Shown here: positions 23,763 through 33,800 of the stretch, in pieces | Layout: every line of letters begins with the position of its first letter | Numbering within the stretch: the first letter of the stretch is position 1 | Source: Lasiosphaeris hirsuta | Lineage: Eukaryota; Ascomycota; Sordariomycetes; Sordariales; Lasiosphaeriaceae | Assembly (NCBI GenBank): GCA_030549175.1 | Contig: JAUKUA010000004.1 | Span: 372,001-436,000, forward strand | Length of the DNA stretch: 64,000 bases | Direction: 5' to 3' | Notes under the pieces: model-generated | Told to the model about the DNA's origin: nothing | The model's database searches: none | The model's input: only the letters and a program-made list of their open reading frames with translations | Translations under genes and position numbers: made by a program

Positions 23763-26700
23763 GAGTTCTGATTTGCCGCTAGTCGCTCTGGCGACCTAGC
23801 CCAAATGTGTTCCGGTCACAAGAATCTCTCCATGCGTCGGCAAGGGTGGCGGGATGAGCACTCGAGAGGTTGGCCTGGAGGGTCGCCACAAAGCGAGATT
23901 GAACACGAGGGTCGGGCACAAAAATGACCCTGTAAAAGAAACTTATGGCTTGTGCAGCGTGGCCAAATGCTCGAGGTTGAGATCAGGGGTTTCGAATGGA
24001 GAACAGGTCCAGGCTGTCTCTGTCACTCGGCACAGAGGGGGCTGACGACTGGGAGGGATGAGCAGCTCCTGTTGCAGGGCAGCAACTCTGATGTCCACAA
24101 GCAGTGCGTCCTTGGTGTTAAGCAACTCGGGTAGGACACGAGGTTCACCGTGACCGGAAGGCTGGTGTGGCAGGTCTCGTTGCTTGTTTCGCCTCTGGCG
24201 GGTCCTGTACCTTTGCTGTCCGGCAAGACGGAGAGTCGGGCAGCAGAGAAGCCAGGGACAGAGTCGGCAAAATGCAGATTTGGTGAGAATCTGTGGACCT
24301 TTGGCCCGGCGTCACAGACAAATAGCGACAGAAAAGGCTTGCAGTGTTGCACTGCCGGCAGTGTGTTCGGTTTGGTGCAGGCGCAAAACCCAGAGGCGCG
24401 GGTGTTGGTGTTGCATACAACTCTGAGTGTAATGCGTGAGGGGCCGCTCGAGCTGGAAGCGGGCCTGGCGGGTTCACGGCTTCACAACTCGGCCGGGAGA
24501 GAAGATGGTCGGGCTTTGCGTGCTCGCAGCGGTGTGCCCTCCCGGGTGTCGTGAATGTCGTGAGTGTCCTGTCGATGTTGGATGTCCTGGGTGAGGTTGA
24601 GGTGGGATCAACCGAGTGAGGCGATGGCGGAGAGTACCGTGTCTTGGGGCTTGTCCCCCACGAGAAAAGGCAAGGAAAGACGGCGAATGGTTAACGCAGC
24701 AGCCGATCAGACGGGACAGGGTCGAGCGAGGGAGCTAGGAGTGCGCTGCTCCTCTGCAATAATCGACTCTGATAAGCGGGAGCGCGGCTATGTGTCAGGG
24801 AAGATGCCTGATGGGTGCAGAAGCAGCAACAGGCCCAAAGAGCATCCTCGGTAGAGGATTGGAGGGGTTCAGCGCTGCCGTACGGGGTAGGCTAGGTACG
24901 GGAATGGTGTGGATTTTAGGACACGAAGGGCACGAGCTTCATCCCTCCAAGCCGGGGAAATTCAGCCTCTGCACACCTCTGCACCGGAATCATCCGTCAT
25001 TAATCTCCAATCCCAATCTCACTCAACATCATCAACGGCAGAGACAGGGTGGGTTTCTTGTCGTCTTGACTGTCAAGGTTATCTGTTCCTCTGCGGCCGG
25101 AGGAGGAAGGGCTAGACTGCCACGAAGGCACGAGCAATGGACCGCTCCCACCCGGATGGCTCGCCGTTTGGCTGATGTATCACTGCTGAGATGCTCTCAG
25201 TGAGAAAAGGAAAGTGCTAAAGCACTGGACTGCACTTTCGAAAGAACCCTGCCCACCCAAAACAGGCCTGCGCAACACGGCCAATGGAATGGAAGGCTGT
25301 CTTTCGTTTAGGGCAGGCAATTGCTCGAGCGGGCCAAGTGGGTCATCCAGCGGCAAGAAAAGTGGAGTGGCGCGTTTTTTGGGACAGCGGCACACTAGCT
25401 TCAACAGGGGACTGGGAGGGTTGTGAGAGCAAAGGATGCGTGAAACGGAGCGTGGCCCAAGCTCAAGTTTCTTCTGATTCCCGACTCCTGTAATCTTCCT
25501 CTGCCAAATAACCAGAACAAGGGAAGGTATCATTGTGATAATACAGAGGTTGAGCTCTGGGCAGTAAGCCGCCACCCGACCCCTGTGCTGCTTCCATTCA
25601 CACAAATTTCCCATATACAACCACCGTTCTGCTAGCATCGATCGTGCCACAGTCTCAACATGAAGACGGGCACTGTCTGGCTTGCTGTTTTGAGCGAAGT
25701 GGTTTAAGCAAAGCTTGCGAGCGCCAGAGGCTTTTGGTCAAGGTCATTATCGAGTCTGTGGGTCCCCATAGGGCTAGGTCCGCTCGGCTAATGGCTGAGC
25801 TTTGACCTAGCTGGCTTGGTCACAAACAGCCCAAGAACACTCGAGGTCTAGACTTCCACTTGGATCATGCTCAGAAAACAGGGCCGCCCGCAATGACGGG
25901 ACCGCCGAACACATCAACATCGCGGCCTCAACATACGCACACATGGTGGTACGGCTAATAGTTAGGGTCTTCCAGCCATATTGGGGCCTTGGGTAGGGTT
26001 AGGGTTCAGTACGGCCTAAATAAGATTAGTCTCTGACTCTCAACAAGCCAGGTCGCCCAGGGGCCCTGCCAGTCATTAGCCGGCCGGGCTCGTGCGGACC
26101 CTACCCTGGCTGCCCGGTCCCGTCTCGGAATGTCCTGTGGTGGCTCCGTTCGCTTCCTGGAGTTACGGTCCGGCTGTCGACCGGGCCCGTCGGTGTACTA
26201 CAGATGCGTTAGAGTGGTTCGGCACCACACTTTGGCGAGCTGAGGATCCGGGTGTTAGCAAGCCATGCTCGGTGAGAAGGTCTCCCTGCAAGGCGGCGTC
26301 CAGATAGGCAAACAATTCGTCCTCGTCTCCTCTTTCTTGCCAACGGCAACACAGCACATGCGTACACGATATGGCAGAAGTGGTAAGCGACCCAGACAGT
26401 GGAGCAGACGGGAAGAATGTAGTGAGAAACCTGATGGAAAGGGGCTTACATGGCCAAAACTGCCGGATACAACGTTGTCCATTCTTCAGCTGGCGGTTGC
26501 TCCTCGGTTGCTTTACAAGCACATGTGTCCTGGTGTTGGTGCCATGTTGCTCTCGCGTCAGCCAGGTAAAACTGCCCACCACAGGTTATACTGACACATG
26601 CCAATCATGACGGTACCAAGAACGGTGTTGATTCTGTGACGGAGGACTCGGTTGGACGCAATGTCGTGCCCCCTCCCAAAAGCTGCCAGTTTCCCAATGA

Positions 26701-27947
26701 GGTCAAGAGCAGCAATGTACGCACAGGCCTATGTCTTGGCGTGGGGTTAGGCGGATCAGTGGCCGTGCGTGGCGCCGTATCAAAGGCCATGAAAAGCCTC
26801 AACTCTCGAGAGACAATGGAGCCCGACAGTTTTCGGGGCAGTGTGTCAGCGGCACTCTCCGCGCCCTGGTCATTGCTCATGGGATTTGTAGAAATCATCG
26901 AGTTTCTCCGTGCTTTCTCGTGAGCCCCGCGAGCCGGGGTTTCAAGCGCCGCCACAGGGGCAGACAGCCGCCTACCGTACCCTGGCTGCCTGGAAGCCGG
27001 TATTTAGCGTCACGCCTGCTGCCGTCTCCAGACTCGCCGTCAGACTACACAGGTCAAAATTCCTCTCTGTCGGGACGCTTGGCAGGGAGAATGTTCAGGC
27101 CCCACACTCAACATCGATCCCGCGATGACAAAGATGAGGCGGGCATCGAGGCCAAGAAGGCCTAATAGAATCGATTGTTGGTCATTTTTGCGCAGCGCCC
27201 CGCAATATCACCAGATAAGAGCCAAGACTCTTGCCGCCAGGGCGCGGGACCTTTGCGATAAGAGGGTTGGTTTTCGAATGGGTGCAATTGTATCCGTAAA
27301 CAACTTGGTTATTTTTGTCGTTGACGTGTTCTGCGTTAGAGGCCGTCAATGTTATCTCCATCTGAGGGAGTCCCCGGTTCTTGCCAAATAAAAGATTGTG
27401 TGGTCCTAGGAAATCACACAATGTTGACTGGACCTACCCTATGGTCAGAGTGGGGCAAGTACGCAGGCCAGGTACCGCATCCCTGAGCTTCGCGTTCATT
27501 TTGGCGCGTCGCGTGCTCGTGCTTCGCGAAATGCTCAGCGGGCAATCGCACCGCTGCTTGCGTAGCTCCCTACTGCTCTGTGCTGCAAGGCGAAAAACAC
27601 AAACATAAATACCAAATTACCGTCAAGTCTAATAGCTGTGGACTGGTTACGCCTGTGGGTTCCCAGCGCGTTGCCACACTGCAGATTCACCACATCCATC
27701 ACATTAGCTATTTGAAGGGATTGACATCGACGTCGGCCTCTGAACGACCGTGGCACTCCAGCTTCCGGAACGGGGCCCTTCAAGATTAGACCCAGCTCCG
27801 GCCGACTGCCGGACTCTAGCCTAGGCAGGACCTTCAGGTTGGCTCCACCTTTGCAGGCCGCCACAGTTTCCAGGTTGTCGGCCCAGGTTCTGCTAGCTTA
27901 GGCAACCTACCTTACCCAGCTTACAACGCACACAACAACCAGTAAAA
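23763..27947. other. long gene-poor interval, 4.2 kb
   Basis: No confident gene. Many short frames on both strands without family resemblance. The left part is presumably the long 5' region of the PAS gene and the right ~150 bp the EED promoter. A possible small spliced minus-strand gene at 26163-26880 is discussed in findings. A two-unit telomere-like repeat lies at 25994-26006. No transposon protein remnants were recognised. Confidence 0.55.
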
Positions 27948-29953
27948 ATGCCAGCCGAGTCGTCTGAGTGGGATCTCCCCAAGCTGCGGGCGTCTTTCAT
28001 CTTCCAGGTTCGTCTATTGTAGTGTACCCCCCCTCCCGACCTTGTTCTTATGCTCGCTAGGACGACTACAAGTATCTCGCGTCGGAGGACCAGCAAGCAC
28101 AAGGTGAGTGTTCCACTGTCCCGATGAGGCCCATCGCTCCCCAATGAGTTAACAACAAGTGCCCCGCATAGAGTTTTTCGATGTCAAGTTCTACCCCTAT
28201 AGTCCTATTGGGTCGAGTCCTGTTTTCGCTGCTGCAAGCAAGAAGCATGTAAGGCTTATTGGACTAAACACCCTCGAGTGCTCATCTAAAGCTTACTGCT
28301 ACGAAACCACAGATTGTAGTGTGCCGGCTGTCCCCAACAACCGACAAGGATACAAACCCATGCGAGATCATACAGTTGATCCGAGATGATGATGTAAGTT
28401 GTGAACGCCTGGCAGCCGTCAGCATATCGGCGGGTCACTAACCGCCTAGGAAAACGCATCAAATTGTGCATGTTGCTGGTCCAAGGACCCAGAGACGGAA
28501 GATCCATGGCTCTGCGTCGCAGGCAATGACGCCAAAGTCAAAGTCTATAATGCTAGAACTGGAAAGCTAGCTAGGGCAAGTCGTTAAGTCCATTACATGT
28601 GTTCTCTTTACTAACTGTTCCATAGACATTGGTTGGTCACGGCGGTGTAAGTCAAGAAGGATATGATAATGCTTAGGCTGCTTGCTGAACAACATCTCAG
28701 GGCATCAATGACCTTGCAACATCCCCAGACAACCCTCAAGTTGTCGCTTCTGCCTCGGATGATACCACCGTCAGGATATGGAGTCTTGCCGCTGTCCACG
28801 CCCAGCAGCCATGTGTTTGTCTACTCGGTGGCGAAGGCCATGTGTGGGACTTGCTAAGTGTTGTATGTTGGATTTCAACACAGGCTCCATTGTGTGTTAG
28901 CTAACTTCATCCTAGGCCTTCCACGACACTGGGCGGTATGTGCTCTCTGCAGGGCATGATCAGGTCATCAATCTTGTAAGTAACGTCGCGGCTTGGACCC
29001 TTCAGCTCTCAATACTAACCCATTCAGTGGGCACTCCCAGAGCTGCCCAGCGAGCATGTGGATGTGCCTACTATTATTCACTATCCACATTTCTCATCTT
29101 CCGAGGTCCACAGTGGCCTAGTAGACTGGTAAGCCCTGCTATCGGAGCACACCCTTCTACTTGATATCTAACCAGTATCTCCAGCGTGGCCTTCTTGGGA
29201 GACCTGATCCTCTCACGGGCCTGCCACGAGGATGCCATCGTGCTTTGGCGAATCGAGGGGTTTTCTTCGGAGGACCCGGTCCTCTCTCCCGCCGAGGCCC
29301 CAACGACATATGATCCCAGCAAGCAGACACGTTCAGCATATACTCCGACGTTGTCTCCCGATCGGCCGGCACACTTTACACGCCTTCTGCAATTCCACAC
29401 GCCAGACTGTGGTGTGCAATTCTTTATGCGCTTCCGCATGTACCACGCGCCCGGCAATCACCCGATCCTGGCCTTCGCCAACGCCAAGTCACGCACCATG
29501 TTTTGGGATTTGGCGCGCTTCCCGCTGTATAACCGTTACATGAACGAGCTGAAGGAGGCCCAAAAGGATAAGGCCCTGCCGCCTCCGCAGAAGCCATCCT
29601 GGCTCTTGGTCAAAAAGAACAAAAAGCCAGATAGTGCGGCTAACCTCCGCAATGCTGGTGCTGACAAGGACTCAATGGTGTCGGCCAGCCCAGACCCAGA
29701 AGGGGTGACGAGTCTGGGACACAATCAGAAGACATTAGCCGAGTGGGCCGAGATGTATGATACGAGCAACTCCCACGGCTTGATCAAGCCTCACAAGTCC
29801 GTTGCGATTGACGGCGCGTTTGTGGGCAGACAGGTAGGCTGGAGTCCCGAAGGAGAGTGGTGTGTCGTGGTTGGGAATAACAACAGGGCCTTGATATACC
29901 AGCGATGGGCAAAGGATGCTAAGGCGTCGACACCCGGGGCTTCTGGGACCTGA
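27948..29953 (+). CDS. eed: Polycomb repressive complex 2 subunit EED
   Basis: WD40 scaffold of PRC2, which deposits H3K27 methylation together with the SET-domain and Su(z)12 subunits. Ten exons: 27948-28007, 28061-28103, 28172-28248, 28313-28393, 28450-28575, 28626-28646, 28701-28862, 28916-28975, 29028-29128, 29185-29953, giving 499 aa. The WD repeats match EED: LVGHGGGINDLATSPDNP, ASASDDTTVRIWSL, GGEGHVWDLLSVAFHDTG, LSAGHDQVINLWALPEL. The EED-specific insert follows: IIHYPHFSSSEVHSGLVDCV, then LGDLILSRACHEDAIVLW. This matches animal EED closely. Exon 6 is only 21 nt. Intron 5 begins GCAAGT instead of GT. The region after the sixth blade (residues ~385-440) holds a fungal Lys/Ala/Pro-rich insert. 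Its presence implies the organism retains H3K27 methylation. Confidence 0.93.
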
Positions 29954-30030
29954 GTGGATCCATACAATTAGTTTCTACATGTAGTCTAGTAAACAGCGAT
30001 CCGGTCTGATATTGCCCTGAGCCGTGTAGT

Positions 30031-31512
30031 CTATCTCATCGGGAGCGACGAGTACATGGGGAGCGCTACCTCGGATTCCTCATCTGACTCATATTCTTCC
30101 CCACCCGACTCACCTTCTTCAGAATCATATTCTTGTTCCTCATCCGTCTCATCCTGTTCCCCATCTAACTCATCGTCTGAACTTGGCATGTCGCCATCCT
30201 CCTCATCTTGCCCATCTCCTTGCTCTTCATCCCCCTCATCATCTGAACTTAGCATGTCGAGAAGCCACTGTTCCTCAAAATCACCTCCAATTTCCTTGAT
30301 CTTGAGGAAAAGACCCTTAGCCTTCGCTCTGAGATTTGCTCGTGCCTGTTCCCCTTCTATCTGTTCCTCCTGTGACTGGGGAGCAATCGGTACAGACAGG
30401 TCGCCCATGTAGAGTGCCGCCATGCCGCGCAACCGGAGCAGCTCGCTGTCTTTGTTGAAAGGCGGTGGCAGCATGATGTCGTCCATTCGTTTCGTCAGCT
30501 CCTTCATCCGCTCCAGGGTATGCAACCGGAGCCCGTCCTTTTCACGTTGTAGCCTCATTTCGCTCTGGCTGTCATCCACGCCAGCTAATGGGGATCCTCT
30601 GCCCTCCATGGGGTAGTCCAAGTCCAGCGGGTCGCGGTCGTGCTGGTGGTCGAAATCCATGTCGTGGTCGCTTCCATTCCAGCTGGCCGCCTCGTGTTCC
30701 CTCTCGAGGCGCTTGAGGCCGCGGGCGTGCTCTGTGTGGACGCCTTCCATCTCGCAGCTGAACAACGACGGGTAAAAGTCCAGCGAGCCGTAGTGCTCCA
30801 GGTGATGCCGGCTGTTCCACGGGTGCTGCCGGATCAGCGCCGTGTAGTACGTCTTAACCTGCTTAAGGTTGGCCGCGATGCGCTCCAGCCGCACGTCTTC
30901 CTCGTCCTCGTCCTCATCAACCGGGCCCCAGCCCTCGCCCGCCCGCATCAGGATCTCGGTCCCGTACTCCCAGTACCGGTCGAACCGCAGGTCCACGCTC
31001 TTGCCGTACACGCGCGCCCGCGCCAGCAGCCCGAACACACGCCGCGCCGCCGCCACGTCCCCCGCCGCCAGGAACCGCTGCAGCGCCGTCGCCAGACACC
31101 CCACGTGCTTGCGGTACGCCCGCGACTGCTTCTCCGCGAACGCTGCCGCCGCCGCCGCCTCCCTCACCTCCGACTCCCACCCGCCCTCGTCGTCGCCGTC
31201 CCCGCCCGCCTCCGTCCCGCCCCACACCGAGGCGGGCGGTGAGGTCGCCTCCGAGGGAGGAGGGGACGAAAACGCCGACTGCCCGCCCGCCGCCGCATCG
31301 TCCGGGTCCGGGATCGGCCGGTGTGGGAAGTACGGGTGCACGGCGGAGGGCAGGGGCTGGTCGGCCGGGTGGCCGGCGGGGATGAATTGTTTGAGGATGT
31401 CGGGGGGGTGGGAGAGGGGGTTGATGACGGCGTCAGTGTTAGTGTCGGGAAGGCTGGCGACGGAGGCCGCGCGTTTCCTTTTTTTAGGAGAGTGACTCCG
31501 CACTCTGTGCAT
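30031..31512 (-). CDS. rrn11: RNA polymerase I-specific initiation factor Rrn11-like
   Basis: Probable subunit of the Pol I core factor (with Rrn6 and Rrn7), which acts at the rDNA promoter in the nucleolus. Single exon, 493 aa. It starts MHRVRSHSPKKRKRAAS, a basic nuclear-localisation stretch. Residues ~130-270 carry the conserved block YRKHVGCLATALQRFL, AARRVFGLLARARVYGKSVDLR, FDRYWEYGTEILMR and YYTALIRQHPW, typical of the Rrn11 family and its TPR-like helices. The C terminus (residues ~415-485) is almost purely Asp/Glu/Ser. It is convergent with eed, with 77 bp between stop codons. Assignment is from recalled family motifs, and sequence conservation in this family is low. Confidence 0.75.
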   Translation of the reverse strand: MHRVRSHSPKKRKRAASVASLPDTNTDAVINPLSHPPDILKQFIPAGHPADQPLPSAVHPYFPHRPIPDPDDAAAGGQSAFSSPPPSEATSPPASVWGGTEAGGDGDDEGGWESEVREAAAAAAFAEKQSRAYRKHVGCLATALQRFLAAGDVAAARRVFGLLARARVYGKSVDLRFDRYWEYGTEILMRAGEGWGPVDEDEDEEDVRLERIAANLKQVKTYYTALIRQHPWNSRHHLEHYGSLDFYPSLFSCEMEGVHTEHARGLKRLEREHEAASWNGSDHDMDFDHQHDRDPLDLDYPMEGRGSPLAGVDDSQSEMRLQREKDGLRLHTLERMKELTKRMDDIMLPPPFNKDSELLRLRGMAALYMGDLSVPIAPQSQEEQIEGEQARANLRAKAKGLFLKIKEIGGDFEEQWLLDMLSSDDEGDEEQGDGQDEEDGDMPSSDDELDGEQDETDEEQEYDSEEGESGGEEYESDEESEVALPMYSSLPMR

Positions 31513-32239
31513 TTTGGAGATAGGGAATGAGATATGATGTGATATTTCCGAGCGGTGGGTTGGTGAAGGTTGGATTTAGAGTTCCGTGAGGGCGACCCGG
31601 AGCCGTGGAATCAAGGTGGTGGTTGTGGTATTTTGCGAGATAGAAAGATTGCTGCGCTTCGCTTGAGAGTTATCTTATTCGGCCGGATGAGCTGCTTTGG
31701 GATAGAAGGTGTTTTTTTGTGCTGCGGAAGGAAAGAGTTTGGGTATCTGTGGAAGTTGCTTATTCTTTTGGATTGTACTCGGTATGAGACATGAAGCTGA
31801 CGATTTGGCCAAGATCAAATAAACCCCACCGAGAGTTTGGAAGCGAAAAACACAGTTTTTGCCATCTTCATAACATGGACTACCAGTTCCCCTAAACACT
31901 GCCATATCTCGTTTTCGACTTGATACAAGTCTTAACGGCCTGACTATTGTAGCTATCACCCAAATTGACGAGTTGGCGGCAGTTCAAGACCTGACCGCTC
32001 AGTTCAGCTCATTTCTTATCCCCTCTACCATTGACTACGGAGAGCGTAAAGCATCAATCCCCAGCCTTTTTCTTCCGCAAAAGTGATACGACGGACATCA
32101 CGTTCGAAACCATTACCCACCAGTCGGGGATGGCGCATTCACATCTGTCCAAGTCTATTTTATGTACAACTCTGTGGTATGATGGTACACCCGCTGGAAT
32201 ACCTCTCAGCCTTTCCCCTGGGTTCCTCGCGACCCTCCA
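31513..32239. other. intergenic, rrn11 promoter and 3' flank of the complex I gene
   Basis: 727 bp, AT-richer than the surroundings, with no supportable gene. Confidence 0.6.
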
Positions 32240-33257
32240 CTATACTTTCCGGTCGAAGTAGACCCATTGGCCCTCGGCCGGCTGCTCATCGAGACGCTCC
32301 CAGCTATAATGTAATGTCAGCAACATATAAATAAATCACAAAACACCAAGGGCTCACTTACACCTTCGCCTGCACCATGGTATCCACATTCTTGAGCTCT
32401 CCCTCGGCAACCTGCACGACCTCCTCAATCAGACCAGCAGCGATCTTGTGCTCTATCTCCGAAATCCTGCGAATCACATTGGTTAGCCCCCACACTTCCG
32501 AATAATTCGCTTTCTCCGCGGAGAAAAAGCTCGGCATGTAGAGATAGTGAAAACCAGGAACATACTGCTCAGCTGTCAACTGCGGCTCGGGCTCCCACGC
32601 CGGCTCCTGCACCAGCTCCTTGCGGAGATCCTTCCTCTCAAGCATGCGCACCAGCATGGCACGCATGGCAATCCGCTCGTTGCGCTCCCGGGCGCCCGCC
32701 GACTTGGGGTCGAAGTTGCCGTCCCACTCCTGCTCGCGCTCGTCCACCGTGGCCGGCAGGTGGCGAATCAGGAACGTATCGTCGCCGCGGACCTCGCGGA
32801 CCGCCGTATCACCCTTGACGCTGGCGCTCAGCAGGATGTTGGAGTCCTCCTCGTGCTTAGCCAGAACCTGGCGCACCTCGGCGGCCCACTCGTTCCAGCC
32901 AGCCGGGGCTTTCTCGTCGGCGGCAGCGCTCGTGTTGGCAGCGTTGGCCTCCTGCGTCTCGGTCTGCTTGAGCTTGTCGGCCAGCAACTGGCGGGCCTTG
33001 GCAGCCCACTCCTCGTAGCCGGGCGGGACGGTGCCCTCGACAATGGCCATGCGGTGCTTGGTCAGGGCCTCGACGGATTGGCGGTACAGCGAGTGCTCGG
33101 GGATGACCTTGAGCTTGTCGAGGGTGCTCCGGTAGAGGAAGAGGAGAGTCGAGCGCGGCGACGGGTGCGTGAACAGCCCCGTCAGGCCTGTCGGCGTGCC
33201 TGCCTCGAGGTAGCGCGCCGGCTTGACGCTCGCGAGCAGGCGGAAGGTCCGACGCAT
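32240..33257 (-). CDS. ndufa5: NADH:ubiquinone oxidoreductase 29.9 kDa subunit (NDUFA5 family)
   Basis: Accessory subunit of the matrix arm of respiratory complex I, homologous to Neurospora NUO-29.9 and mammalian NDUFA5/B13. Exons 33257-32362 and 32303-32240 give 319 aa. The N terminus is basic with hydroxylated residues and no acids (MRRTFRLLASVKPARY), as expected of a mitochondrial presequence. It is followed by the family motif TGLTGLFTHPSPRSTLLFLYRSTLDKLKVIPEHSLYR-like region (residues ~24-62). The tail after the intron, ending QWVYFDRKV, is also seen in fungal homologues. Two internal GYEEWAAKAR/GWNEWAAEVR segments form a short duplicated motif. The splice joins GT with C to form Val. 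Confidence 0.93.
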
Positions 33258-33800
33258 CGTGGTGGTGGGGAGTGTTGGTCAATTGACTAACTGACGGTGC
33301 CGAGTCGTGGTTTTGCAGCCAAAACCAAAGTCCCCCAGTGCTTCAGCTCCGTTGAAGCGAGCTCAATTGGGCCACGTGAATGCGCACGTGCATCGGTCAG
33401 CGACCCCACCCTTGCCTCCCTTCTGGAAGGTAGACATAAAGTCCTTCTATCTCTCACGTGCAATACTCACTCGTAAAAAGACAAAAACTGTAGTTTTATG
33501 CTGCCAGTGCTTTCGGTGCGTGCAAACTGCCTGTCAACTGAATGTTTTTGGCTTGAGATTATATAGGTATTCTGCCTCGAGAATGTAAGAAGCTCTGCCA
33601 GTGGAATGAGTGCAGCAGTGCCAGTGTCTTTTTCCCCCTCTACCACTCCCCCCACAACAACCCAGGACCTCGATAGCACGTCTTGGCCATTTTTTATTTC
33701 TAATATAAACACTCAGCCTCAAGAAATTCCTGAATAATTTTCTAACCAACTAAAGGCCCGACCGAACAAATGCTATGCTTCCATTTCCCTTTCCACCCCT
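33258..33800. other. intergenic, promoter of the complex I gene and 3' flank of nitrate reductase
   Basis: 543 bp without a supportable gene. GTGAATGCGCACGTGCATC-like sequence near 33375-33395 contains a CACGTG core (bHLH E-box/Cbf1-type site) about 130 bp upstream of the complex I start. Confidence 0.55.
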
